From the NCBI GenBank assembly GCA_965214635.1, contig OZ243964.1, positions 2,603,441 to 2,667,440 on the forward strand: DNA of 64,000 nucleotides, read 5' to 3'. Within the stretch, counting starts at the first letter, position 1, and every line of letters starts with the position of its first letter. Below are positions 8,420-16,874 of the stretch, in pieces. The position numbers were made by a program, and so were the translations under genes. The stretch is from Bin90 sp965214635. Lineage in GTDB: Bacteria; Chloroflexota; Dehalococcoidia; Lucifugimonadales; JADFKI01. The notes under the pieces were generated by a model. It worked only from the letters and a program-made list of their open reading frames with translations, was not told the DNA's origin and ran no database searches.

Positions 8420-8572
8420 GGCTGCGCTCATTCACCGGTGCGTATGACAGACGCTCTATCGCTTGGCGGGATACCTGTGGGCTGGGTGCATAGTGCGCCG
8501 ACCCGCATCTACCCTATCCTGTAAATGGGCGAAGTCACTGTGCGCGCAACCCTAATTCTTCATTCCTAGCCC

Positions 8573-9367
8573 CTACACCCACGGCCAAGGCACATCGCGG
8601 TATGGGTCTAGCATGGGCAGTTTGCGGCGCTGTAAGAGGTATTCGAGGCGCTGACACATGGCGTCCATCTCTTGCGGGGCTATGAGCGCAGACAGGGCGC
8701 AAGACAGGCTGTCCGACGGCTCTTGCAGGCGCGCTTCAAGGGAGGCTAGGTCGTCTAGCAAGGCGTCCGGCACAGGCTTGCCCCAGTACTCCACCATCAC
8801 TGTGCGGAGCTTGAACATCGGGTGGAATGTCAGCCCGTGGTCGATGCTCCATAGCGCACCGGCTTCGTCCAGCAGGCAGTGTCCCGCCTTGCGGTCGCCG
8901 TTGTTCGCCAGCACATCGAATACAGCGAACTTGGCGAACTCGTCGGCGTGTTCGTCCGACTCAATCAGGTCGAAGTAGGTGGTGTCCGGGTCGCAGTCGA
9001 TATACATCTGCATGGAGCCGATGCCGTACGGCCCGTCGCGCACCAGTGTGTACGGCACATTCGGCCAGCCGAGGGCGCGGCTCAGGACGAATGCGGCGTA
9101 TTCGCGCTGGTAGAGCGTGCCGGATGGGTAGTCGTAGAGCGGGCGCTCGCCGTCGCGGGGCTTGTAGATTGCGCGGATGCAGTTGCCTTCGCCGGCGTCC
9201 AAGTGCACCATGAAAGTGTAGTTGGAGCCGTAGCGCATGCGGTAGCCGCCCAGCACTTCGGCGCACTCCAACAGCGGAATGGCGTCCGCCTCCGTCATCT
9301 GTACGGGCGTGGCATCAATCGGCTGTGGCTGCGGTCGTCGGCTGTAACGGCGTCTTCGTGAAGGCAA
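8573..9367 (-). CDS. SCO1664-family protein (TIGR03843, PI3/4-kinase-like fold)
   Basis: A 264-residue protein matching the SCO1664 family known mostly from Actinobacteria and some Chloroflexota. Visible kinase-like features are AIYKPRDGERPLYDYPSGTL (the KP..GE nucleotide loop), REYAAFVLSRALGWPNVP, the catalytic-type FDVLANNGDRKAGHCL and the metal-binding SIDHGLTFH. The NGDRK...IDHG pair resembles the loops of PI3/4-kinase-like enzymes such as HipA relatives. Activity is unproven. The start is uncertain: TTG 9367 is the first codon after an in-frame stop, and an ATG at 9298 begins just before the conserved region. The DUF3090 gene lies upstream on the same strand, a pairing that recurs in actinobacterial genomes. 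Confidence 0.82.
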   Translation of the reverse strand: MPSRRRRYSRRPQPQPIDATPVQMTEADAIPLLECAEVLGGYRMRYGSNYTFMVHLDAGEGNCIRAIYKPRDGERPLYDYPSGTLYQREYAAFVLSRALGWPNVPYTLVRDGPYGIGSMQMYIDCDPDTTYFDLIESDEHADEFAKFAVFDVLANNGDRKAGHCLLDEAGALWSIDHGLTFHPMFKLRTVMVEYWGKPVPDALLDDLASLEARLQEPSDSLSCALSALIAPQEMDAMCQRLEYLLQRRKLPMLDPYRDVPWPWV

Positions 9368-9592
9368 TTTTTCTCAGCCCGTCAGTCGGTCTTGAGATTA
9401 AGGGGCGAATGGCTGCGGCTTTCACGCTCCCAACCGACATGAACATCAGATGGGTGAGGGGACTTTGTGGACGCTCTGCCGCAGGGTGTTAAGCTCAATT
9501 GGGCATACTTTGGTAAGAAAGGGCGACTGCCGACAGTGCAGGATGAATCTAGCACGCACGGCTGGCTGATGCGGCGACTGTGCTGTGCGCGG

Positions 9593-10102
9593 CTACTCAG
9601 TGAGCTTGGCGTGTCCGTTTGCGCGGGGACAGATGTGGCCGTCTGGGTCTATGGGTCTGTTGCAGAGCGGGCACATCGGTCTGCCGGCGGCGCAGACGCG
9701 GATGGCTTGTTTGGCGAACTCCTCCATCTGGCGGCGCGTGGCCCATATGCGTACGGTCGCCGCTTCGTCGTCTATCTCTGCGACATCGTGTGCGTCTATG
9801 AGGAACATCTTGCTGTTGTTGTCTAGCCCGAGCGCCAGCCTGCCTATCTTGAAGTTCAGGTTCGTCAGCCCCGGCGCCTCGCGCTCCGGCGGGATGTCGC
9901 CCTCCACCCCTTGGTCCGGCAGGCTCGCCATAAGCTGCTGGATGCCCCTGGCAAGCTCTTGCAGGTGCTCTTTTTCGAGCCACAGCACAGCGCTACTGCT
10001 CTCGCTGTCCGCGCGTATGCGAAAGGTGCGCTTGCCCGGCTCGCCAATAGATTCTGGTTCAAGCCTGCTCGTGTTCGTAAACTCTATCTTTGCGTCTGCC
10101 AT
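9593..10102 (-). CDS. DUF3090-family protein (TIGR03847)
   Basis: A 169-residue protein opening with a beta-rich domain (GKRTFRIRADSESSSAVLWLEKEHLQELARGIQQL), then LGLDNNSKMFLIDAHDV, then RIWATRRQMEEFAKQAIRVCAAGRPMCPLC with a C-terminal CPLCNRPID...GHIC zinc-ribbon-like tail. This is the DUF3090/TIGR03847 layout. In actinobacteria the family is found beside SCO1664 genes, a histidine-phosphatase-type gene and mshC. Here only the SCO1664 partner follows, across a 225-bp gap. Function is unknown. The ATG at 10102 has no strong ribosome site that I can see. Confidence 0.85.
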   Translation of the reverse strand: MADAKIEFTNTSRLEPESIGEPGKRTFRIRADSESSSAVLWLEKEHLQELARGIQQLMASLPDQGVEGDIPPEREAPGLTNLNFKIGRLALGLDNNSKMFLIDAHDVAEIDDEAATVRIWATRRQMEEFAKQAIRVCAAGRPMCPLCNRPIDPDGHICPRANGHAKLTE

Positions 10103-10393
10103 GCTGTGATCGTCTGCGGTTGTCTGTCGGTCTCGTAGAGTAAGAGGTTCGTCCGTGTATCGCTAATATTATTCGCTTACCGCCGCCGCCGCAAGGGTAA
10201 TTTTCGCCCACAGAATTGCAAGATGCCCTTCCGTCGGACGGGGTTGCAGCAAATCCCTCCCCATCGGGCTGGTTGCGTAGACTGTGCGCCGCTCGGAAAT
10301 CCATGCCCGCTAATGGCAGGCGAGGCTCTGCTGGGGAGAATGCGAGAATGCGGTATTGGGACAGGGTGCGGCTCAAATGAAACACTGCTGCCA
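10103..10393. other. Intergenic gap without recognised features
   Basis: About 290 bp between the DUF3090 gene start and the end of the crotonase gene. Short ORFs on both strands here have no family-like pattern or ribosome site. A TAATATTATT stretch near 10166 is the only AT-rich patch and could be part of the DUF3090 promoter. Confidence 0.4.
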
Positions 10394-11245
10394 CTAGCGC
10401 CCGCGATACTTGGGGGCGCGCTTTTCGACGAAGGCGCGGACGCCCTCTTTGTGGTCGGCGGTGCGGCGGGCGATGTTCTGTGCAGGGCCGGCGAGGCGCA
10501 GGCTCTCGGCGAGGTCTGTGTGGAGCGACCTATGCACTAGCCGCTTTATCATCGCCATTGAGTAGGTCGGGCCGGCGGCGATGCGCTGCGCCAACTCCAG
10601 CGTAACATCCATCAGCGCATCGTGCGGCGCAACCTTGCTCACCATGCCCAGCCGGTACGCCTCTGCGGCGTCTATGGCGTCGCCGGTGTATTGCAGTATG
10701 AATGTGTTACTGATGCCAATCATGCGGGGCAGCTGCCAGCAAGAGCCGTCCGCCGGTATCAGCCCGCGCCGTATGAATGTCTCGGAGAAGCGAGCGTTCT
10801 CGGATGCGATGCGGATGTCGCAGGATAGGGCGATGCCCATCCCCAAGCCCATTGCGTAGCCGTTGACGGCGGCGATTGTGGGCTTTTGCATGTTGTGCAG
10901 CGTGAGCGGCAGGAAGCGCACGCCATCCATGTAGCTTGCGCCGTCTGCGCTCGCCGCCCATTGCTGCTCGAGATACTCCCAGGGCGTCTGGTCAGCGGGG
11001 ATGGGGGCGGCGCTGCGCTGCTCGTTGGCGGTGTTCATCTGCTTGACATTTGCGCCGGAGCAGAACGACGGGTCGCGCCCCGTCAGCACGAGTGCGCGCA
11101 GCGATGAAGACGCTTCTAGCCGCTCGATTTCGGCGTTGATTTCCGCCGCCATCTCGTCGCCGATGGCGTTGCGTGTGGGCGCATCATCCATCGTGATAAC
11201 CAGCACGCCGCCGCTTTCCTGCACATCGATGTAGTCGTATCCCAA
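10394..11245 (-). CDS. Enoyl-CoA hydratase/isomerase (crotonase) family protein
   Basis: A 283-residue crotonase-fold enzyme. The substrate/oxyanion loops are visible as TMDDAPTRNAIGDEM, FCSGANVKQM and NGYAMGLGMGIALSCDIRIASENARF, followed by FIRRGLIPADGSCWQLPRMIG. In hydratases two Glu residues act at the active site; the first falls in AMGLGMGIALS, where no acidic residue is seen, and the second is D in IPADGS. A hydratase role is therefore not assured, and isomerase or other crotonase chemistry is possible. The start is a TTG (11245) behind GAAGGAC. It is the last gene of a minus-strand run after coxS, coxM and coxG. Confidence 0.88.
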   Translation of the reverse strand: MGYDYIDVQESGGVLVITMDDAPTRNAIGDEMAAEINAEIERLEASSSLRALVLTGRDPSFCSGANVKQMNTANEQRSAAPIPADQTPWEYLEQQWAASADGASYMDGVRFLPLTLHNMQKPTIAAVNGYAMGLGMGIALSCDIRIASENARFSETFIRRGLIPADGSCWQLPRMIGISNTFILQYTGDAIDAAEAYRLGMVSKVAPHDALMDVTLELAQRIAAGPTYSMAMIKRLVHRSLHTDLAESLRLAGPAQNIARRTADHKEGVRAFVEKRAPKYRGR

Positions 11246-11376
11246 AGTTTTTGTCCTTCAAAGCAGATGATTAGCCGTTTAGTTCGCTAGTTACTCTTGT
11301 CAGCGTGATGCAGCGCTTGTGTTGGATGAAAGAATGGGACGCGGCACGGGAACTGGCGATTGTTGGCAACTAGAAA

Positions 11377-11817
11377 CTATCCGCTCTCTACTTTTTCCTT
11401 GAGGCAGTCGAAGAATCGGTTCATCAGCAGGCGCGATGCGTTTCCCATCAGGCGCTGTCCCACGCGCGCCACGACGCCGGTAACCTGTGCGTCGCCCTCG
11501 ATGCTGACGATGGTGCCCCCGCCGTCGTCCTCGAAGCGCAGCACGCCCTCGCCGCGCACACCGCCGCCGCCGCCTCTGCCCTGCACAATCATCCGATACG
11601 ATTGCAGGTAGTCTTTGTCCGCGAGCGTAACGCTGCCGCTGTATGTGCCGCGCACAGCGGCGACTCCCACGCGCATCACCACAGCGTAGGCGTCATCGCC
11701 TGTAGGTTCGAGGTTTTGGCAGCCGGGGATGCAGGTGGCAAGCGTGTCCGCCGATAGCAGCATCTCCCAAACGCGCTTGCGCTCGGCGGCGAATCGGTAT
11801 GTGCCGGATATTCTCAT
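11377..11817 (-). CDS. CoxG-type SRPBCC protein (carbon monoxide dehydrogenase subunit G family)
   Basis: A 146-residue START/SRPBCC protein opening MRISGTYRFAAERKRVWEMLLSADTLATCIPGC, the characteristic CoxG start, followed by alternating strands (GTYSGSVTLADKD, EGVLRFEDDGGGTIVSIEGDAQVTGVVARVGQRLM) and an amphipathic C-terminal helix. CoxG helps assemble or membrane-anchor molybdenum hydroxylases of the CO-dehydrogenase/xanthine-dehydrogenase type. It lies downstream of the CoxM-like gene (160-bp gap) on the same strand, supporting a shared enzyme. No strong ribosome site is visible before ATG 11817. Confidence 0.85.
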   Translation of the reverse strand: MRISGTYRFAAERKRVWEMLLSADTLATCIPGCQNLEPTGDDAYAVVMRVGVAAVRGTYSGSVTLADKDYLQSYRMIVQGRGGGGGVRGEGVLRFEDDGGGTIVSIEGDAQVTGVVARVGQRLMGNASRLLMNRFFDCLKEKVESG

Positions 11818-11977
11818 AAGCAGTTGTTATCTCGCGGTCTGAACGGCGTGGTTAGCGATTAGCGGCGCATTGTTCGTTTCGCTGCCCGCGCATTAGCCTG
11901 TTATCTGCCGCTGGTTTTTGTGGATGTGTGCCTGCGCCAAAGCCGATAACCGGCATGCGGCTGCCGAACCCTATCAC

Positions 11978-12847
11978 CTATCCTGCGGCGTTTGCGATGG
12001 CGGCGCGGATGGCACGCTCAGCGTACACGGAAGTGAGGTGTGCGCGGTATTCGGCGGATGCGTGGATGTCGTCGTTAAACTCGATGCCGTTGCCTGCTGC
12101 GCTTGCGGCTGCGGCAATGGCATCGTCATCCAAGCCGCTGCCTGTGAGCGCCGCCTCTGCGTCTGAGGCGCGTGTGGCGCTAGGCCCTGCGCCCGTGATG
12201 CCAATGCTTGCGCTTGTGCAGCTGCCGTCCTCCGCAATCGCTATCACCGCCGCAACGCCCACGATGGCGTAGTGCGAAGCCTTGTTGCCGAACTTGGCAT
12301 ACGCCGAACCGCTGCCCGACGGCTGCGCTGGGATGCGGATTTCGTTCAGGATTTCGTTAGGCTCTAGCGCTGTGGTCAGCAGGTCTACGAAGAAGTCATC
12401 TGCCGATATGCTGCGATGGCCGCCTGTGGAGCTGGTAACGAGTTCTGCGTTTAGCGCAATCGCCACGGCGGGGAGGTCGCCGGCGGGGTCGGCGTGGGCG
12501 AGCGAGCCGCCGATGGTGCCCATATTGCGCACCTGTGCGTCTGCCACTTGGCTTGCGGCGTCTGCAAGGACGGGGGCATTGGTGCACACAGCGTCGGATG
12601 TTTCGAGCGCAGTATAGGTGGTCATTGCACCGATGGCGAGAGCGCCGCCATCCTCGTTGATGTAGGACAGCCCTTCTATCTTGCCTAGATCGATGATGAT
12701 TTCAGGCTCTGCTAGGCGCAGTTTCATCAGCGGGATAAGGCTATGTCCGCCGGCGAGCAGTTTGGCTTCTTCGCCGTGCTCGGCAAGCAGATCAGCAGCC
12801 TCCGCTACGCTGGTTGGAGCGTGATATGTGAATGCGCTGGTAACCAT
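11978..12847 (-). CDS. FAD-binding medium subunit of a molybdenum hydroxylase (CoxM/CutM/XdhB type)
   Basis: A 289-residue FAD subunit. The two FAD loops of the family are present: LLAGGHSLIPLMKLRLAEPE (residues about 30-50) and TIGGSLAHADPAGDLPA (about 100-120). AYAKFGNKASHYAIVG and the CO-DH flavoprotein C-terminal domain follow. It passes electrons from the 2Fe-2S subunit to the acceptor in CO dehydrogenase, xanthine dehydrogenase or nicotine-type hydroxylases. ATG 12847 follows a full AGGAGG. It sits between the small subunit (upstream, 280-bp gap) and coxG. The catalytic CoxL/XdhA subunit is not in the window, so the substrate is unknown. Confidence 0.92.
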   Translation of the reverse strand: MVTSAFTYHAPTSVAEAADLLAEHGEEAKLLAGGHSLIPLMKLRLAEPEIIIDLGKIEGLSYINEDGGALAIGAMTTYTALETSDAVCTNAPVLADAASQVADAQVRNMGTIGGSLAHADPAGDLPAVAIALNAELVTSSTGGHRSISADDFFVDLLTTALEPNEILNEIRIPAQPSGSGSAYAKFGNKASHYAIVGVAAVIAIAEDGSCTSASIGITGAGPSATRASDAEAALTGSGLDDDAIAAAASAAGNGIEFNDDIHASAEYRAHLTSVYAERAIRAAIANAAG

Positions 12848-13127
12848 TTCAGCCTCCTGTTGCCCCAATTTGGGGGCATTCGTTGTGTGAACACTATTTG
12901 AATGGCAAACGCCATCGTGGCTTTGCTGCCGCATTGAGAAATTGTCCGCCGTAGATTTCGCCCCCGCATCGGGTGCTGCTTGCGCAGCGTCGCATATGGA
13001 TGGGACGATGCATCTCGGGGAACGGCGAATGGGATTCGGCGTACTATCATTTTCGCACGGACTGCGTGTGTAGGTGCTGGAGAAATGTGAGTGGAACTAG
13101 CCTGCAGCCCTACAGCATCCCATCAGG

Positions 13128-13601
13128 CTAGCCGCTCATCTTGTCGGCGGCGTATTGGACGGCGCTGACGATGTTGTGGTAGCCGGTGCAGCGGCACAGG
13201 TTGCCCGCAAGCCCTTGCCGGATTTCATCCTCGGACGGGTTGGGGTTCTTGGTGAGCAGGTCGTACGACATCATAATCATGCCGGGGGTGCAGAAGCCGC
13301 ACTGCAAGCCGTGCTTTTCCCAAAAGCCCTCTTGGACGGGGTGCAGGTCGCCGTTTTTGGCGGCCAGTCCCTCGACGGTGGTAACGCTGCCGCCGTCCGC
13401 TTGCACGGCGAACACGGTGCAGGATTTGACGGCGCTGCCGTTTAGGATGACGGTGCATGCGCCGCAGTTGCTAGTGTCGCAGCCGATATGCGTCCCCGTC
13501 ATGCTGAGCGTCTCGCGCAGGTATTGGGCAAGCAGCATGCGCGGCTCAACATCGCTAGAATAGGATGTCCCGTTGACCTCTACGCTGATTGACTGTCCCA
13601 T
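13128..13601 (-). CDS. (2Fe-2S)-binding small subunit of a molybdenum hydroxylase (CoxS/CutS/XdhC type)
   Basis: A 157-residue iron-sulfur subunit. The plant-ferredoxin-type cluster ligands are in GTHIGCDTSNCGACTVILNG with a following C (VKSC), and the helical C-terminal domain carries the second cluster in LQCGFCTPGMIMM and GNLCRCTGYHNIV. Both clusters are complete. It transfers electrons from the molybdopterin site to the FAD subunit encoded downstream. ATG 13601 follows GGGAGG at 7-nt spacing. The usual order in this family is M-S-L or S-M-L; here the run is S, M, G with no large subunit. Confidence 0.94.
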   Translation of the reverse strand: MGQSISVEVNGTSYSSDVEPRMLLAQYLRETLSMTGTHIGCDTSNCGACTVILNGSAVKSCTVFAVQADGGSVTTVEGLAAKNGDLHPVQEGFWEKHGLQCGFCTPGMIMMSYDLLTKNPNPSEDEIRQGLAGNLCRCTGYHNIVSAVQYAADKMSG

Positions 13602-13625
13602 ATTTAAACCTCCCGTAATCCACAA

Positions 13626-14053
13626 GCCGCACGCGCCTGCGGCTCATTCGGATGCCTATTCTGGTTTTAAGCTAATCTTGAACTAGGTGCCTGTCCGTAA
13701 TTTAGGGCGATTATATCAGGGTATTTTGAGTTTGTCAGTTATCATAGTATTGGGGCAGTTAAGCGGCTTTCAGCACCTGTTTTGCCCTTTACGCGGCGCA
13801 GTTTTGGAATTGGACAAGACGCCCTGTTCAAGCATACGCTTGCCCTATGGTGTACAATGCTACCGAGAGCGTAGATAGACCGGACACGGGTTTAGTGCGC
13901 GCTTATCGCACGCCGCCGTTCAGTCTTGACGCTCTTTCAAGCAAGCCACTAGAATAACCTTGTGTGAATGCCGCCTATGCACAAGGCGCAGGCGGACGGT
14001 AATGTCGCATATGCGGCGCATGCGAAGAAGATTAGGGAGGGTAACACACAACA
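13626..14053. other. Divergent intergenic region between coxS and the Nudix gene
   Basis: About 430 bp without a convincing gene. A small hairpin, GCCGCA/TGCGGC (13627-13644), lies in the coxS leader. A plausible forward promoter is at 13926-13955. Short ORFs here have no family-like content. Confidence 0.4.
13926..13955 (+). promoter_or_regulatory. Sigma70-type promoter for the Nudix/GNAT pair
   Basis: TTGACG (13926-13931) and TAGAAT (13950-13955) lie 18 bp apart, with a start near 13963, about 90 nt ahead of the Nudix gene. Confidence 0.45.
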
Positions 14054-14500
14054 TTGATAGAGATGATGTCGGCGGGTGGAGTGGTGTGCAGGATGAATGT
14101 CGGTGGCGTGCCGGATGTGATAGTTTGCGGCTTCGATACGCACGATGATGCTGTGGTGTGGGGGCTGCCGAAGGGCACACCCGAGAATGGCGAAAGCCGC
14201 GAGCAGACCGCTCTGCGCGAAGTTGCCGAAGAGACCGGATTGCAAGTGCGTATCCACAATTATCTTGGCAGCATCGAATACTGCTTCAAGCGCTTTACCG
14301 ATGGCGTGCCCTGCCACAAAGTCGTCCACTTCTACCTTATGAGCGCACACGGCGGCGACATATCGCTCCATGACCATGAATTCGACTATGTTCGATGGCT
14401 GTCAGCGCCCGAAGCGCTTGGCGCACTCACCCATGATAATGAGGTCTCAGTTGTTAAGAATGCCCTTTCCCTTGTCACGGAAAAAGCCCCGTCCGGTTGA
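14054..14500 (+). CDS. Nudix hydrolase
   Basis: A 148-residue Nudix protein. The Nudix box is complete, from GTPENGESREQ through ALREVAEETGL, matching GX5EX7REUXEEXGU, so it should hydrolyse a nucleoside diphosphate linked to another group, with Mg bound by the REVAEE glutamates. The preceding VWGLPKG is the usual lead-in, as in MutT/Ap4A-type members. The substrate is not inferable. The TTG at 14054 follows GGGAGGG; an ATG nine bases later is possible. The next gene overlaps its 3' end by 41 bp in another frame, suggesting translational coupling. Confidence 0.92.
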   Translation: MIEMMSAGGVVCRMNVGGVPDVIVCGFDTHDDAVVWGLPKGTPENGESREQTALREVAEETGLQVRIHNYLGSIEYCFKRFTDGVPCHKVVHFYLMSAHGGDISLHDHEFDYVRWLSAPEALGALTHDNEVSVVKNALSLVTEKAPSG

Positions 14501-15053
14501 AAATCTGGAAGTGCGCGGCGAACTCGTTACCCTGCGAGAAAAGCGCATCGAGGACACACCCAACGACTACGCATGGCGCGTAGACCCAGAATTGGCGCGC
14601 CTAGACGCCACTCGCCCCCTGAACATGGCATATGAGGATTTCCTGCGCTACTCGCAAGAAGAGATCGACTACCCAAGCACCCGTTCTAGGCGCTTCGGCA
14701 TCGACGATTTGCGCGGCAAGCACATCGGAAACTGCATGTACTATGACATAGACAACCGTCGCGGCGAAGCCGAACTTGGCATTATGATTGGCGACCGCGA
14801 TTACTGGAGCAAGGGATACGGCACGGACGCTGTCAACCTGATGCTGACGCACATCTTCAGCGAAACGCAGTTGCGGCGCGTATATCTTCACACGCTAGAC
14901 TGGAACTTACGGGCGCAGCGTTCTTTCGCCAAGTCCGGCTTCAAAGAGGTCAAATCCGTGCGGCGGCGCGGGCTTGAGTTCATCCGGATGGAGATCCTGC
15001 GCCCCGAATGGGAATGGCGGCGCAACCACCCCACCGACGGGCCGCATAACTGA
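14460..15053 (+). CDS. GNAT-family N-acetyltransferase (RimJ/RimL type)
   Basis: About 197 residues with the GNAT fold: LVTLREKRIEDTPNDYAWRVDPELAR at the N-terminus, HIGNCMYYDIDNRRGEAELGIMIGDRDYWSKGYGTDAVNLML for strands 4-5 and the acetyl-CoA pyrophosphate loop (WSKGYGTDA), and LDWNLRAQRSFAKSGFKEV for the terminal helix and strand. This is typical of RimJ/RimL-like amine acetyltransferases. The start is uncertain because the gene overlaps the Nudix gene; ATG 14460 gives the best fit to family length. Its overlap with the Nudix gene implies one transcript. Confidence 0.88.
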   Translation: MPFPLSRKKPRPVENLEVRGELVTLREKRIEDTPNDYAWRVDPELARLDATRPLNMAYEDFLRYSQEEIDYPSTRSRRFGIDDLRGKHIGNCMYYDIDNRRGEAELGIMIGDRDYWSKGYGTDAVNLMLTHIFSETQLRRVYLHTLDWNLRAQRSFAKSGFKEVKSVRRRGLEFIRMEILRPEWEWRRNHPTDGPHN

Positions 15054-15066
15054 CGCGTTGGGCGGG

Positions 15067-16002
15067 CTAGCTCTCCCCGAACCTGTCGCCCACCTTCAGC
15101 CCCACCGCGTCCGACCACTCCGGCGCCATCACCTTGCGCCCCCGCCCTGCTTGCACTCGCCCGACGAATATAGACCCGCCGTTTGCCGCGATGCGAAAGC
15201 CGTCTGCGGTTACTTCGGTAACCGTGCCGGGCGTCGCCCCGGCGTCTGCGTCCGACTTGCTGGCGCGATACAGTCGTAGGCTCACATCGCCGTAGGTCGT
15301 GCCTGCGCCCGGGCTGGGGTCGCTGCCCCGTATCATGTTGTACACATCGCCCACCGGCGCTTGCCAATCTATGAGCACATCGGCGGCGCGGCACCAACCC
15401 TCGTAGGTGGCGTCGTCATGGTTTTGCTCGATGCGCGGGGCGTTGCCGCTCTTCACCAAGTCCACTGCCTCTACCATCGCATCAACGCCCATTGGGAACA
15501 GCCTGCCGAAATAGACCGAGCCGAGCGTATCGTCATCGCCGATTTCGGTCTCTTTTTGCAGCAGGATTGGGCCTGTGTCCAGCCCCTTGTCGGGCCAGAA
15601 TATGGTCAGCCCGGTCTTGCTTTCGCCTTGGATGATGGGCCAGTTGATGGAGCTTGGCCCGCGGTGCAGGGGCAGTAGCGATGGGTGATACTGGATTGTG
15701 CCATGCGTTGGCGCTTCCAATATGGCGTCCGGCACGATGTCGGTTACGAACGCCATCACACACAGGTCGGCGTTCAGCGCCTTGAAGGCGTCGATGGCGT
15801 CTTGGTTGCGCATGCGGCGGAACTGCAGGACGGGGATGCCGTGCGTTTCAGCCGCCGCCTTGATTGGGTCCGGCGCTCTGCCTTCCCTATCCGGCGGACA
15901 GAACACGCCGACCACATCTTCGCCGTGTTCCATAAGCGCATTGAGCACGCTCTCTCCAAACGCTGCCTGCCCAATCACCGCAATTCTGAAGGTCTTGTCC
16001 AT
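15067..16002 (-). CDS. Formyltransferase-fold protein like the hydrolase domain of 10-formyltetrahydrofolate dehydrogenase
   Basis: A 311-residue protein with an N-terminal formyltransferase domain (RIAVIGQAAFGESVLNAL, the catalytic YHPSLLPLHRGPSSINW with its His, LTIFWPDKGLDTGPILLQKE with the catalytic Asp) and a C-terminal Fmt_C-type beta barrel ending RKVMAPEWSDAVGL. The segments DREGRAPDPIKAAAE, FRRMRNQDAIDAF and ATYEGWCRA look closer to the hydrolase half of ALDH1L1/FDH than to methionyl-tRNA formyltransferase. The aldehyde dehydrogenase half is absent. It may hydrolyse 10-formyl-THF or transfer formyl to another substrate. Start ATG 16002 has AAGGGG 9 nt upstream. Confidence 0.85.
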   Translation of the reverse strand: MDKTFRIAVIGQAAFGESVLNALMEHGEDVVGVFCPPDREGRAPDPIKAAAETHGIPVLQFRRMRNQDAIDAFKALNADLCVMAFVTDIVPDAILEAPTHGTIQYHPSLLPLHRGPSSINWPIIQGESKTGLTIFWPDKGLDTGPILLQKETEIGDDDTLGSVYFGRLFPMGVDAMVEAVDLVKSGNAPRIEQNHDDATYEGWCRAADVLIDWQAPVGDVYNMIRGSDPSPGAGTTYGDVSLRLYRASKSDADAGATPGTVTEVTADGFRIAANGGSIFVGRVQAGRGRKVMAPEWSDAVGLKVGDRFGES

Positions 16003-16036
16003 AATATCCATCCCCTTATCGTGTCTCTGCCCTGCT

Positions 16037-16075
16037 GCAAAAGCGCCCCTTGGGTGTGTGGACAAGGAGCGCTTT
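16037..16075 (-). terminator. Hairpin between the dienelactone hydrolase and formyltransferase genes
   Basis: AAAGCGC and CCTTG (16040-16052) pair with CAAGG and GCGCTTT (16063-16075), interrupted by one mismatch. Read on the minus strand the stem ends in GCGCTTTT, so it can terminate transcripts leaving the dienelactone hydrolase gene. Confidence 0.5.
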
Positions 16076-16112
16076 GAGTTGCCTTATGGCGGTGGTTGTA
16101 TGGTAACGATGC

Positions 16113-16874
16113 CTAAGACAGATGCTTGGCGCAGAACTCGAAGACCTTGTTCCAGCCGTCCACTGCCTGCTCTTGGCGGTATGCCCCGCGGTCATAGTAG
16201 AAGAAGCCGTGCCCGGCACCCGCGTACATGTGGAACTCGTAGTCTTTGCCTGCGTCTTTGAGCGCCTGTTCGTGCTGCTCTACTTGTTCGACGGTGGGAG
16301 ATTGGTCTTCTTCGCCGAACAGCCCTAGCAGTGGGCAGGACAGGTCTGCGGTGTAGTCGATGGGCGCTACGGGCTGCTGTGGTGGGAGGTCGTCCGCCGC
16401 CTGCACTACGCGTCCGCCCCAAAGTTCCACTGCGGCGTCGAATGCGGTGGAGCGACAGGCGCACAAGAAGGCGTGGCGTCCGCCAGAGCAGCTGCCGAAG
16501 ACGCCTACCTTGCCACTTGAGTAGGGGAGAGAGCGGATGTATGCTGCCGCCGTTGCCATATCGCCCACGACTTGGTCGTCGGGTGCGCCGCCTTCTCCGC
16601 GAGCCTTCGCCGCCACATCGTCGGGCGTGCCGCTGCCGAAGCGGTGATAGAGGTCGGGCGATATGGCGATGTAACCGTGATGGGCGAACTTGCGGGTGAA
16701 GTCTCGGTAAAGCTCGTCCCAGCCGGGCAGGTGGTGTATCAGCACCACCGCAGGGAACGGCCCACTGCCGAGCGGGCGCGCAAAGTAGGCGTTAATCGCA
16801 TCTCCATTGTGCCCGTTTATGGTTATCGTCTCCGCCAGCATCCCCTCGTACATATCCGTGGTGTAGTTGTGCAT
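16113..16874 (-). CDS. Dienelactone hydrolase family protein
   Basis: A 253-residue alpha/beta hydrolase. The nucleophile elbow reads VGVFGSCSGGRHAFL; in classical dienelactone hydrolases this is GxCxGG with cysteine as nucleophile, and C is present in the matching place. The acid is in LGLFGEEDQSP and the His in YAGAGHGFFYYDR. VLIHHLPGWDELYRDFTRKFAHHGYIAI gives the oxyanion region. Dienelactone hydrolases open dienelactones in chlorocatechol degradation, but many members act on other esters. ATG 16874 follows AGGAG. No aromatic-degradation genes are beside it. Confidence 0.9.
   Translation of the reverse strand: MHNYTTDMYEGMLAETITINGHNGDAINAYFARPLGSGPFPAVVLIHHLPGWDELYRDFTRKFAHHGYIAISPDLYHRFGSGTPDDVAAKARGEGGAPDDQVVGDMATAAAYIRSLPYSSGKVGVFGSCSGGRHAFLCACRSTAFDAAVELWGGRVVQAADDLPPQQPVAPIDYTADLSCPLLGLFGEEDQSPTVEQVEQHEQALKDAGKDYEFHMYAGAGHGFFYYDRGAYRQEQAVDGWNKVFEFCAKHLS

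Noticed and set aside
9467..10109. Plus-strand ORFs opposite DUF3090
   Set aside because: They are shadows of the minus-strand DUF3090 gene, whose sequence matches a known family.
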